Source: Candidatus Methylumidiphilus alinenensis (GTDB lineage: Bacteria; Pseudomonadota; Gammaproteobacteria; Methylococcales; Methylococcaceae). Taken from it: DNA of 37,600 nt. Below are positions 1 to 7,514 of the stretch, one piece after another. A model generated the notes under the pieces. It made no database searches. It was not told the DNA's origin and worked only from the letters and a program-made list of their open reading frames with translations. The stretch lies in contig QJPH01000359.1 in assembly GCA_003242955.1 (NCBI GenBank), positions 1 through 37,600 of the forward strand, written 5' to 3'. Both the position numbers and the translations under genes were made by a program. Within the stretch, counting starts at the first letter, position 1; the number at the start of each line of letters is the position of its first letter.

Positions 1-1
1 A

Positions 2-211
2 GGCTTTTCGGTGCTGACCAACAATGTCGCCGCGCTGGGCGCCTTGGCCAACGGCGTCTGGCCGATGCGCAAGGTCGCGCAACTGGAAGCCGAGCGGCGG
101 CACCGGCTGGAGATGGAACTCAAAGCTGCTGGCTACGGGGCGGACGACTCGATAGACTTGATCGGTGTCCGTGAGGAAAATCAGCGCCCCGTCGCATCAA
201 ACTCACCTTAA
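2..211 (+). CDS. C-terminal end of an unidentified protein (cut by window edge)
   Basis: An open frame enters from the left edge and stops at 211, giving about 69 residues. The visible part has a short hydrophobic stretch rich in Ala, Leu and Val (NNVAALGALANGVW) followed by a charged segment with many Glu and Arg (VAQLEAERRHRLEMELKAAG) that could be helical. It ends with a polar tail. I do not recognise the family. A GTG at 11 could serve as a start, but no ribosome site can be judged so near the edge, and the frame is open before it, so truncation by the window is the simpler reading. The next gene (EcsC-like) follows in the same direction about 100 bases later, so the two may form one operon. 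Confidence 0.5.
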   Translation, partial: GFSVLTNNVAALGALANGVWPMRKVAQLEAERRHRLEMELKAAGYGADDSIDLIGVREENQRPVASNSP

Positions 212-231
212 CCCTACTTGGAGGAATTCCG

Positions 232-318
232 ATGGCAACCCGAAAAAACCAAAAGAGTGCGCCTCCCATGGGAGGGCAATCCCTGTCCCTACAGATTCGG
301 GTTGAGACAGCCGTGTGA
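232..318 (+). CDS. Short leader ORF (28 residues) coupled to the EcsC-family gene
   Basis: ATG at 232 is preceded at 6-10 bases by a strong Shine-Dalgarno sequence (TTGGAGGAATTCC). The reading frame runs 28 codons (MATRKNQKSAPPMGG... RVETAV) and its TGA stop overlaps the GTG start of the following gene in a GTGA overlap, the classic form of translational coupling. The downstream gene has no good ribosome site of its own. The peptide is basic at its N terminus and resembles nothing I know. It may be a true small protein, a leader that feeds ribosomes to the next gene, or the remains of an N terminus lost by frameshift. Confidence 0.45.
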   Translation: MATRKNQKSAPPMGGQSLSLQIRVETAV

Positions 319-1094
319 CCGAATACGAACAGGCGCAAGTCGAGGCAATCGCGGCTTGGAAGGCCGAAAGTCCGGGTTTGGCGAAACGGATGATCCGCAC
401 CATTGCCAGCCCCCTTGGCAATCTGGTCAACAAGATGATGCCGAAGGCGGCGATCTCGGCGGCTATGGATGGTGTGAACAAGATGGCTGGCCAACTAGCC
501 CAGGATGACAACATCTTCAAGGACTCGTTGCTGAAGTCTCAAAGTATTGCCTCGCTAGAGGATATTGCCGCCCAACCCTTGGAATTCGCCGATGCGCTGG
601 CTGACAGGATCATCAACGATGCAGGCCATATCGCCATAGGCATGGGAGCGGTCACAGGCACTGGCGGACTGGTGGCGGCGACTGCGGGCATCCCGGTTAT
701 GGTTGCCGGGGCTTTGCGGGTGATTTACCGCGTCTGCCAAGCCTATGGTTATAGCATTGACCAACCACGCGATAGGGTGCTTATGCTCCACATACTGGCA
801 CTTTCCACAGCAACCGGCGCTAATGAGCGGGCGCAGGCCATGGCGAACTACCAGCGTCAGATAGAAACAAGCTTTCTCCATGCGGCGGTCGAGGAATCTG
901 CTCAAAATGCTTTGCAACGGGCTTTGCTGGGGGCTGAACTCGGGAATTTGGTTCCTGGATTCAGCATTGCCTTCAGCGCCTATTTGAACCGGGCATTTGT
1001 CAACGGAGCGGGACTGGCAGCCAAAAGGGTGTTTCAGGAATCATGGCTGCGGGATCGAGGCAAGGTCGAATGGATCAAGCCGGCCGGCAAGTAG
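315..1094 (+). CDS. EcsC family protein
   Basis: The product (259 residues, GTG start) matches the EcsC family: an N-terminal amphipathic region, then a central segment with a Gly/Ala-rich hydrophobic stretch (GMGAVTGTGGLVAATAGIPVMVAGALRVIY, about residues 110-140) followed by the family-typical RVCQAYGYS...RVLMLHILALS segment and a C-terminal region with a second Gly/Ala-rich stretch. EcsC proteins are membrane-associated and of unclear biochemical role. The name comes from the Bacillus ecs locus, where the gene sits with an ABC transporter; no transporter is seen here. The start was chosen because the frame has a stop at 303-305 and the GTG at 315 overlaps the stop of a short upstream ORF with a strong ribosome site. 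Length is normal for the family. Confidence 0.8.
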   Translation: MTEYEQAQVEAIAAWKAESPGLAKRMIRTIASPLGNLVNKMMPKAAISAAMDGVNKMAGQLAQDDNIFKDSLLKSQSIASLEDIAAQPLEFADALADRIINDAGHIAIGMGAVTGTGGLVAATAGIPVMVAGALRVIYRVCQAYGYSIDQPRDRVLMLHILALSTATGANERAQAMANYQRQIETSFLHAAVEESAQNALQRALLGAELGNLVPGFSIAFSAYLNRAFVNGAGLAAKRVFQESWLRDRGKVEWIKPAGK

Positions 1095-1102
1095 GGCCTG
1101 CA

Positions 1103-1213
1103 TTAAGGCGATTTCCAAGAATGTTTACACCAAGTAGAAGCGGCTTCCAGCCGCTTAAAGCGGCAAGATGCCGCTTCTACTTTAGGTAGTTTATTTATCG
1201 AAAATCGCCTAAA
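1103..1213. mobile_element. MITE-like element, TTAGGYGATTT family, core 'AGAAGCGG' (copy 1)
   Basis: About 109 bp bounded by inverted ends (left TTAAGGCGATTTCC, right complement TTAGGCGATTTTCG) with a central hairpin of AGTAGAAGCGGC...GCCGCTTCTACT type. The same element lies in inverted orientation at 8882-8990, identical except for about two bases. No protein is encoded, so it would move only with a transposase supplied in trans. Confidence 0.75.
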
Positions 1214-1247
1214 AAGACAACCACTGCAAGCGAAATATCAAGATACC

Positions 1248-1276
1248 CTCCCGCAAGCCGAGGGGGACTTTTTATA
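1248..1276 (+). terminator. Weak terminator-like hairpin before the antiporter gene
   Basis: A short inverted repeat (CCCTC...GAGGG) is followed by GGACTTTTTAT. The stem is only five base pairs, so termination is uncertain. It lies between the EcsC gene and the cation antiporter gene. Confidence 0.25.
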
Positions 1277-1308
1277 AATACCTATGCCCTTATAAGGAGG
1301 GGAAATCA

Positions 1309-2415
1309 ATGCAAAGTTTTCTCAAACCCGGCATTAATTGGCTGGCAGTTTTTATTCCCGTCGCATTCGCAATTGCCTGGACACCCGGCCTGCACAATGA
1401 GTTGGCCCTGTTTGGCTGTTCCCTGCTCGGCATGATGGTGGTTTCCGCCTGGATAGGCGACGCGACGGAACAACTGGCGAAGCGCATAGGACCGACTTGG
1501 GGCGGGATGCTTAATGCGGCCTTTGGCAATTTGCCGGAACTTATTTTCGGCCTGATCGCCATTGGCAAAGGGCTGGGTCCGCTGGTCAAGGCTGCATGGA
1601 CGGGGGCCATCATCAGCAATTTGTTGGTGGTGATTGGCGCCGCCATGATAGCGGGAGGAGTGCGGCATGGCAACCTCAAATTCCACGTCGAACGCGCCAA
1701 CGATGCATCCACTTCCATGCTGATCGCCGCCGTGGCCGTGTTACTGCCTTCCATCTATGCACAGGCACACGGTATTTTGCAGGGCCAAGTCACAAGCGAT
1801 TTTGTCGAGGACATTTCGCTGTGGATTTCGGCGCTGCTGCTGACGGCCTATGTCGCGGGCATCATCCGCACTATCTTCGTATCCAAAGAGGAAGACGCGG
1901 TCAGGCGGCTAGAAAACCCCAACCCCCCTGACCCAATAGAGGATGCAGATGCCTGGTCCGTCAAACTAGCAGCGGGAGTACTGGCCGTAGCCAGTTTCCT
2001 GATCGCATTGCTGTCGGATTTTGTTTCGGACTCGGTGGATTCGGTCAAAACCAGTTTGGGCTGGACCGACTTGTTCATCGGTGTGATCGTCATTGCCTTG
2101 ATTGGTAACATGGCGGCCTTGTTCAGCGCAGTGAAGATGGCTAAAAAGAACCAAATGGACCTAAGTTTCGAGATCGGCATGAGTGCCGGATCGCAGATTT
2201 CGCTGCTGGTCGTCCCGGTTCTCGTCATCAGTTCGCGCTGGTTAGGGCATCCCGTCGATGCCCAGTTTTCCACTCCCGAGGTGGCATCCATCTTCGGCAC
2301 GATCTTAATTACCACCCAAATTGCCCAAGATGGACGGTCAAACTGGCTGAATGGCGTTCAGATGCTAATTCTCTATGCGATGATTGCCGTAATGTTCTTC
2401 TATCTGCCGGGTTAA
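1309..2415 (+). CDS. Ca2+/H+ antiporter of the CaCA (CAX) superfamily
   Basis: A 368-residue polytopic inner-membrane protein with about ten to eleven hydrophobic segments in two similar halves, the layout of CAX-type Ca2+/H+ exchangers, which export Ca2+ in exchange for protons. The first alpha-repeat is typical (FGNLPELIFGLIAIGKG, about residues 71-87, with the conserved GNxxE glutamate). The second repeat (IGNMAALFSAVKMAKKN, about 264-280, then SAGSQISLLVVPVLV) has Ala at the position where CAX proteins carry the second essential glutamate (GNxxE). That may change ion choice or activity. The ATG at 1309 has an excellent ribosome site (AAGGAGGGG). The gene seems to be transcribed alone, with a cold-shock gene following after 230 bases. 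Confidence 0.85.
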   Translation: MQSFLKPGINWLAVFIPVAFAIAWTPGLHNELALFGCSLLGMMVVSAWIGDATEQLAKRIGPTWGGMLNAAFGNLPELIFGLIAIGKGLGPLVKAAWTGAIISNLLVVIGAAMIAGGVRHGNLKFHVERANDASTSMLIAAVAVLLPSIYAQAHGILQGQVTSDFVEDISLWISALLLTAYVAGIIRTIFVSKEEDAVRRLENPNPPDPIEDADAWSVKLAAGVLAVASFLIALLSDFVSDSVDSVKTSLGWTDLFIGVIVIALIGNMAALFSAVKMAKKNQMDLSFEIGMSAGSQISLLVVPVLVISSRWLGHPVDAQFSTPEVASIFGTILITTQIAQDGRSNWLNGVQMLILYAMIAVMFFYLPG

Positions 2416-2572
2416 CACAATATTGCTGAATAAAGATTGACTTTCTAGTGAATTTACCGTATTGTATCTGTAGGTGTAAAGAGGTCCGCGCCAAGCAAGT
2501 CAGCGAAGTTTCTATTTGTAAAAAATACATTCCTGCTCCAACTGCCCGCCTTTCCGTAATACCCCGCTTTTC

Positions 2573-2599
2573 TTACAATAAACCCTTATAGGGTATATT
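2573..2599 (+). promoter_or_regulatory. Possible sigma-70 promoter of the cold-shock gene
   Basis: TTACAA and TATATT occur 15 bases apart and about 45 bases before the cold-shock start codon, followed by a small GCGCATTTCGCGC hairpin in the presumed leader. The spacing is shorter than ideal, so this is only a candidate. Confidence 0.3.
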
Positions 2600-2644
2600 G
2601 AAGTCACTGCGCATTTCGCGCTTATTTATCTTAAGAGATTTACT

Positions 2645-2854
2645 ATGTCACAGCAGCAAACCGGAACCGTTAAATGGTTCAACGAAGGCAAAGGATTTGG
2701 TTTTATTCAACGCGAAAATGGTGGCGACTTGTTCGTGCATTTTCGTTCAATTGTGGGCCAGGGATTTAAGTCCCTGACTGAAGGGCAACGCGTTAGCTTC
2801 ACCGAGGTAAGCGGTCAGAAAGGCCCACAAGCTGACAACGTTGTAGCCCTGTAG
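2645..2854 (+). CDS. Cold-shock domain protein (CspA family)
   Basis: A 69-residue single cold-shock domain with both nucleic-acid binding motifs: RNP1 (KGFGFI, residues 16-21) and RNP2 (DLFVHF, about 28-33). It opens with the family-typical [16 protein letters not shown]. Such proteins bind single-stranded RNA and DNA and melt RNA structure in the cytoplasm, in cold shock or in normal growth. Length is normal. A short leader with a small GC hairpin precedes it, as is common for csp genes, although thermosensing cannot be judged from this. An RRM protein gene follows 133 bases downstream on the same strand, so two RNA-binding proteins are side by side. Confidence 0.95.
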   Translation: MSQQQTGTVKWFNEGKGFGFIQRENGGDLFVHFRSIVGQGFKSLTEGQRVSFTEVSGQKGPQADNVVAL

Positions 2855-2987
2855 TTTCGCTTAAGTAAACGTCTAGGCCATAAAAGCAGGCCACTGGCAA
2901 TGTCTGCTTTTTGCCCTTCATCCGGGTACAATATTGTGCCGCATCGCCTTATTTCAATAGTGTTTTTTAATATAGGAGTGGCAACGC

Positions 2988-3251
2988 ATGTTGACGCTTT
3001 TCGTTCGAGGGTTACCCCCAACTACAACCGAAACTAGTCTGGGTGAGTTGTTTGGCGGTTACGGCAAAGTGTTTGGCTTGAAATTAAGCCGTGATTTATT
3101 CACTGGCAAGGCGCGTGGCATAGCGACCATCGACATGGAAGGACACGAAGCCCGTTTAGCCATTTCTGGCCTTGATGGTCATGATTTCGAGGGCAATACT
3201 ATCTACGTTGCTTTGGACAAAGGCCCTAAAGGCGGACGCGGACGCCGTTAA
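2988..3251 (+). CDS. Small RNA-binding protein with one RRM domain
   Basis: An 87-residue protein consisting of one RNA recognition motif. RNP2 is LFVRGL (residues 4-9) and RNP1 is the region GKARGIATIDM (about 40-50), which lacks the usual aromatic pair (normally GFGFV), so stacking on RNA may be weaker. A short basic tail (KGPKGGRGRR) ends the protein, as in many bacterial and cyanobacterial Rbp proteins linked to cold or stress. The start has an AGGAG site about ten bases upstream. Bacterial RRM proteins of this kind bind RNA in the cytoplasm; targets cannot be read from sequence. It follows a cold-shock gene, which suggests a joint role in RNA handling. Confidence 0.85.
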   Translation: MLTLFVRGLPPTTTETSLGELFGGYGKVFGLKLSRDLFTGKARGIATIDMEGHEARLAISGLDGHDFEGNTIYVALDKGPKGGRGRR

Positions 3252-3310
3252 ATCCTCTCCAAAGCTTAGTCCGACAGCTTTATAGGCATGTTTAGGCTAG
3301 GTTCATAGAG

Positions 3311-3351
3311 GATAAGACCGACTCGGTTTAAAAAACCGAGTCGGTCTTATC
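3311..3351. terminator. Strong 19-bp hairpin (AAACCGAGTCGGTCTTATC), likely bidirectional terminator
   Basis: Perfect 19-bp stem (3311-3329 with 3333-3351) with a three-base loop, between the RRM gene and the mscS-type gene. The same 15-base core (AAACCGAGTCGGTCT and its complement) forms longer-looped hairpins at 13809-13873 and 26601-26664. Stem strength fits a terminator; recurrence marks it as a repeat family. Confidence 0.6.
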
Positions 3352-3419
3352 TTATCTGAAGAAATTGACGGGCAAGCAATTAAAACGCTACCCCACATCC
3401 CTATCTGAATCACTACCTG

Positions 3420-5810
3420 ATGGTTAAAACGCTATATGCCACCTTGGTTCTTCCTCCTAGAAACAGGCCGAACCATGTCACTCAACCGCCTATAGGGATG
3501 GCGGCAATCTTTCTGTTTCTTTGGTTGGGCAGTGTAGCCTGTGCATCGGCAAGCGCAGTGCCGTCTCCAACCTCCGAGCCTGCGGGGAATGCGGCTTCCA
3601 CAAAACCTCTGACCGATTGGTCCTCAGCCCCGCCCGACATCCTCATTGCAGAAATTCGCAATAAATTAGCAGCCACCAAAGAAGCGCTGGCCCTAACGAA
3701 GACTCAAACCGATGCGACTTCTTCGGCCAACGTGGCGACCCAGGAAGAGATTGTCGAGGGTGGGGTATTGCAACAACAGATGGTTCGAATTTACCAGCGC
3801 CAAATCGACAACTTGTTGAAGTTGAAAAGCTTGCAACAAAGCCGTTCGGAACTCGGACGCGAGATAGCGAAATGGGCTGGAATGCCAAACCCGCCGCCGT
3901 ACTCGATTTTCAAGTTGGACGAATTGCGGGAAAAGGTGCGCTTTCTAGAGGAGCATAGCCTTGCGCTTTCGTCCATGAATGCCGCTACGGAACAGGAGTC
4001 AGGAAACAGAAACGAAAGCTTGAAAAAGGCCAATGAGAAACTGCGCCAAGCCAACGAACTCTTGGAAGGCAATGCCGGCGGTGACACCCGTTTGATTTGG
4101 CTGCGCGACATGGAGGGGTTGCGCAAACGCTATGTCGAATCCCGTGTTGAAGTCATTCGCATTGAACAACGCGTCCTTGATGAGGAATTGGCAGAAATCC
4201 GACAACGGCTTGAATTTACCAAACGTCAGTTGGGCGAAGTGAAAGGCAAGGTCTCTTTCACGCCAGCCGACAAGGAACAAGTGCGCGTCCGTCTGGCTAA
4301 CGAGCGTCAACTTATCCAAGACGAGATGGCGGCGCTGGGTCCACTAGCCGAGGACAGTCATCAGGCTTTTGATGTTGCTGCGGCAGCCCTAGATCAAGGA
4401 CGGAAATCCCTGCCGGAAGGCGACGAACGGCTCGCCAATCTGGAGTTTGCCCTTGAACGTAGCCGCGAACAGGCGGAAAACGCCGACATTAAATTCCAAG
4501 CACTGAATTGGCTGATTGATTCTGTCAGATTGCGGGAGAAAGTCTGGGAGTTGCGTTGGCCCACAGCCGATGGCAAAGACCCTATGGCAGTGGGGCAAGG
4601 GTATGCGATGATTGCCAAACTGAAAATGGAAACAGCACCCATTCAAAAGTTTTTAGATCAACGGCTTAAATTGACATCCGAACAAGTCTACGACATGAAA
4701 AAGCAGATGTTCGAACCCGCATCCCCTCTGTTGACCTCTCACCGCCAGCAAATGCACGATCTATTTGCCGATCGCGAAGCAAGCTACCAACGGTTGCTTG
4801 GGGGCTTGGAGCTAAGCGACCATTTGTTGGATTTGTGGAAGCAAGACTTGGATGATCGACATCAGAGTGAATCTTGGTCGGCAAAAGCGCAGGAGTGGTG
4901 GGCGCAAGTTCGCGAAGCGGGCCTCCAATTGTGGCAGTTCGAGTTCTTTGCCGTGGAGGATACCATTGAAGTCGAAGGCCAGCCGATTACTGGCAAACGC
5001 AGCGTCACGGTCGGTAAGGTGGCGACGGCCCTATCCATCTTGTTTGTGGGCTTGTGGGTCTCGTCCAAGCTGACCCGCCTCACGGAACACATCGCCGTCA
5101 CCCGCAGAGGAATTGATGCGAGCAGTGCCCGTATCGCACGGCGCTGGGTACTGTTCCTAATCGGGGTGATCTTGGTGATGACCAGCTTCGTCATGGTCAA
5201 AATTCCCCTCACGGTATTCGCCTTCACTGGCGGGGCTTTGGCCATCGGTGCGGGCTTCGGCATGCAAAACTTGCTGAAGAACCTGATTAGCGGCCTGATG
5301 CTCCTGTTGGAGCGCCCGTTCCGGCCCGGCGACTTGGTGGAAGTCGGTGGCATCCGTGGTCGGGTCATTGACATCGGCATGCGCAGCTCCCATTTCCGCG
5401 ATGGCAACGGTATCGAAACGCTGATTCCGAACAGCACTTTTGTCGAGGAAAACGTGACCAATTGGACGTTGAGCAGCCAATCAGTCCGAATTGTAGTCAA
5501 GCTCGGTGTTGCTTACGACTCGCCAGTTCAGAAGTTGACAGAACTGCTATTGGAAACCGCCATCCGCCATGGATTGGTCCAGGACAAGCCAGCACCGCAG
5601 GTTTTATTTGAGGATTTTGGCAGCGACGCATTGCAATTTGGCTTGTATGTCTGGGTCGAAATCAAGCGTGATGTAGACTGGAGGAGCATTGCCAGCGACC
5701 TGCGCTTCATGATTCACAAGACCTTGTCCGCTAATGGCATCGTCATGGCCTTCCCGCAACGCGACATTCACGTCGATACCGCACAACCCCTACAGGTACG
5801 ATTGCTCTAG
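3420..5810 (+). CDS. Mechanosensitive channel of the MscS/MscK type with large periplasmic N-terminal region
   Basis: A 796-residue protein. A likely signal segment (IFLFLWLGSVACASASA) lies near residues 30-46. A long polar, coiled-coil-rich periplasmic part follows (about 60-520, many heptad-like Leu/Glu/Arg stretches). Three C-terminal membrane helices come next, the last being the MscS pore helix (GGALAIGAGFGMQNLLKNLI, about 605-624). Then comes the cytoplasmic MscS beta-domain (RPFRPGDLVEVGGIRGRV...IPNSTF...NWT) and the C-terminal cage. MscS-type channels open under membrane tension and release solutes in osmotic downshock. The size fits MscK/KefA-like paralogues, but shorter than E. coli MscK. 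The first ATG (3420) has no ribosome site; an internal ATG at 3498, just before the hydrophobic stretch, is an alternative start. No operon partner is evident. Confidence 0.88.
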   Translation: MVKTLYATLVLPPRNRPNHVTQPPIGMAAIFLFLWLGSVACASASAVPSPTSEPAGNAASTKPLTDWSSAPPDILIAEIRNKLAATKEALALTKTQTDATSSANVATQEEIVEGGVLQQQMVRIYQRQIDNLLKLKSLQQSRSELGREIAKWAGMPNPPPYSIFKLDELREKVRFLEEHSLALSSMNAATEQESGNRNESLKKANEKLRQANELLEGNAGGDTRLIWLRDMEGLRKRYVESRVEVIRIEQRVLDEELAEIRQRLEFTKRQLGEVKGKVSFTPADKEQVRVRLANERQLIQDEMAALGPLAEDSHQAFDVAAAALDQGRKSLPEGDERLANLEFALERSREQAENADIKFQALNWLIDSVRLREKVWELRWPTADGKDPMAVGQGYAMIAKLKMETAPIQKFLDQRLKLTSEQVYDMKKQMFEPASPLLTSHRQQMHDLFADREASYQRLLGGLELSDHLLDLWKQDLDDRHQSESWSAKAQEWWAQVREAGLQLWQFEFFAVEDTIEVEGQPITGKRSVTVGKVATALSILFVGLWVSSKLTRLTEHIAVTRRGIDASSARIARRWVLFLIGVILVMTSFVMVKIPLTVFAFTGGALAIGAGFGMQNLLKNLISGLMLLLERPFRPGDLVEVGGIRGRVIDIGMRSSHFRDGNGIETLIPNSTFVEENVTNWTLSSQSVRIVVKLGVAYDSPVQKLTELLLETAIRHGLVQDKPAPQVLFEDFGSDALQFGLYVWVEIKRDVDWRSIASDLRFMIHKTLSANGIVMAFPQRDIHVDTAQPLQVRLL

Positions 5811-5820
5811 GCGAATAACT

Positions 5821-5916
5821 AATTTGTTGCAGCAATTCTCATTTTGAAAAAAGCCGGGCGGGTTTGGAACCCGCCCTTATTAATCTTTGCCAAAATGAGA
5901 ATTGCTGAATTTGTTG
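5821..5916. mobile_element. MITE-like element, TIR CAGCAATTCTCATTTTG, with 9-bp target duplication (copy 1)
   Basis: A 78-bp element (5830-5907) begins CAGCAATTCTCATTTTG and ends with the inverted copy CAAAATGAGAATTGCTG. It is flanked by exact 9-bp direct repeats AATTTGTTG (5821-5829 and 5908-5916), which shows insertion by a transposase. Its core is a 9-bp hairpin (GGGCGGGTT-TGG-AACCCGCCC, 5856-5876) followed by an AT-rich run, so it probably also terminates transcription of the mscS-type gene. Other copies with the same ends but different cores lie at 16734-16937 and 26549-26702. Confidence 0.85.
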
Positions 5917-6036
5917 GATACCCACTTATGTTTTAGCCCCAATTCCCGGTACAATTCTGGCGGTTCGATTGAGTCAAAATGAGAGTTTCGGCTCTGGCCG
6001 ATTGCAGGTAACCCCTTACACTATTGAGGATGAACT

Positions 6037-6813
6037 ATGAAATCGCAATGTTTTAGGTCTGTCCGATGCCTTTGGACGGTTGCCCCGTTTTTAGGGGCTG
6101 TCTTGGCGTTATCCATCACTGGCTGTGGCAGCACCAAACAAGCCCGCAGCGTTTCGGCATCGGGTTTTCTCGGAGATTATTCCCAACTAAAAGCAGGCAG
6201 CGCAAACACCGACGATCCTCTGTTGGTTTACGCTAACCCCAACGCAGATTGCAAAAAATACAAAAGCATTCTGTTGGACCCGGTCACGCTGTGGGGGAAG
6301 GCGGATGGCTCGTCGTTCGCCAACCTTGAACCGGCAGATCGCAATTTTTTGACGACTACTGCTGACAAGGCGATCCGTGAAACAGTCGCCAAAGCCGGTT
6401 ATTTGGTGGTGAACACACCGGGGTCAGATGTCATGCGCATGAGGGTCGCTCTCACTGAAGGCGGGAAATCGAATGTGTTGATGAAAGAAATCTCCATTCT
6501 CGCTCCCTATGCCAGCGGTGCCGCAACCGTTTGGTCTGAGGCCAAGGGTCAGGCTCTGTTCACCGGGGACGCGGCCTTTGAATTAGAAATCCTTGATTCA
6601 GTGACTGGTGAACGCTTGTATGCGGCAGCCGATAAGCGTGTCGGTAAAATGGACCCTAGAAACTATCATTCTTGGGACGACGTGACTGAGTCAATCAAAG
6701 CATGGAGCGAACGGGGCATCAAGCGATTAACGCACTGCCGTGTGAGCGGATCTTTCGTAGCTGCGCCAAAGGAGAAGAGTCTTAGCGATAAGATCGACAA
6801 GTACATGCCCTGA
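6037..6813 (+). CDS. DUF3313-type lipoprotein
   Basis: A 258-residue lipoprotein precursor: basic start, hydrophobic segment, then a lipobox ending in SITGC (about residues 26-30), so the mature protein would be lipid-anchored, most likely in the outer membrane. The body (GFLGDYSQLKAG... KKYKSILLDPVTLW... RMRVALTEG... FELEILDSVTGERLYAAADKRVG) resembles the DUF3313 family of Gram-negative lipoproteins, whose function is unknown. Start ATG 6037 has a TGAGGAT ribosome site. A second lipoprotein gene starts 55 bases after its stop and acetate kinase follows that, so the three could be one transcript. Confidence 0.75.
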   Translation: MKSQCFRSVRCLWTVAPFLGAVLALSITGCGSTKQARSVSASGFLGDYSQLKAGSANTDDPLLVYANPNADCKKYKSILLDPVTLWGKADGSSFANLEPADRNFLTTTADKAIRETVAKAGYLVVNTPGSDVMRMRVALTEGGKSNVLMKEISILAPYASGAATVWSEAKGQALFTGDAAFELEILDSVTGERLYAAADKRVGKMDPRNYHSWDDVTESIKAWSERGIKRLTHCRVSGSFVAAPKEKSLSDKIDKYMP

Positions 6814-6868
6814 GCACATAATTCCCTGTAAATTACCTGTAAATACCCTGATAAAATAAGGCAAGTTC

Positions 6869-7513
6869 ATGAAAAATAGAAAACATTGGTCACTGCTCGG
6901 GTCTACCGCACTGGTTGCCGCCTCGCTGTTGTCGGGGTGCTCCCATGGGGGCAAAAACCAACCCGTCGAGCCTGTTGCGGCGGTCCCGCAGGGTACTGCG
7001 GCATCAACAGTGGAAGACAAGCCGGGTGGCATTAATGCCGAGTTTTTTACCCTCACCGCGACGGTCAAAGCCATAGACAAGAAAAACCGTGTAGTCACGC
7101 TAAAATTCCCTGACGGTAAGCAGAAAAATATTAAATGTGGGCCGGAAGTTCGCAATTTCCCTCAAATACGCATCGGCGACAATGTTACGGCTAAATTTTT
7201 GGAGTCCGTCGAATTGGTGGTGGGTGCGCCAGGCGTGAAGCCTTCAGCGGAACACGAATCCGAAACCGCGCGCGCGCCATTGGGCACGAAGCCGGGATTT
7301 GCTTCCATTGACGCTATCGAAGTGTCAGCCACTGTCCAATCCATAGACTATCAGACTAGGAATGTCACCCTCCTAGGCCCTGAAGGCAAAATATTTAAGG
7401 TGAAGGCTGGCACTGAAGTTAAGCGGCTCAATGAAGTGAAACAGGGCGATACGGTGATCGCACGTTTGACCAAGGCGTTTTCGATCAATGTCAGCAAACC
7501 GAGTAAAAACTGA
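6869..7513 (+). CDS. Lipoprotein with two tandem beta-rich (OB-like) repeats
   Basis: A 214-residue lipoprotein precursor with lipobox LLSGC (about residues 20-24). After a Pro/Ala-rich linker come two similar segments of about 50 residues: TATVKAIDKKNRVVTLKFPDG... (about 60-110) and SATVQSIDYQTRNVTLLGPEG... (about 155-205). Each has the pattern ATV-x-x-ID-x-x-x-R-x-VTL ... GP/GT-EV ... GD-x-V-x-A-x. This is an internal duplication typical of small beta-barrel (OB-like) domains. No enzymatic motif is visible; a periplasmic binding or structural role is only a guess. The stop codon (7511-7513) is one base before the acetate kinase ATG, which suggests co-transcription and coupled translation. 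Confidence 0.7.
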   Translation: MKNRKHWSLLGSTALVAASLLSGCSHGGKNQPVEPVAAVPQGTAASTVEDKPGGINAEFFTLTATVKAIDKKNRVVTLKFPDGKQKNIKCGPEVRNFPQIRIGDNVTAKFLESVELVVGAPGVKPSAEHESETARAPLGTKPGFASIDAIEVSATVQSIDYQTRNVTLLGPEGKIFKVKAGTEVKRLNEVKQGDTVIARLTKAFSINVSKPSKN

Positions 7514-7514
7514 C

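Noticed and set aside
2855-2987. Riboswitch or small RNA between the cold-shock and RRM genes
   Set aside because: No conserved riboswitch core or clear promoter-terminator pair could be recognised in these 133 bases.
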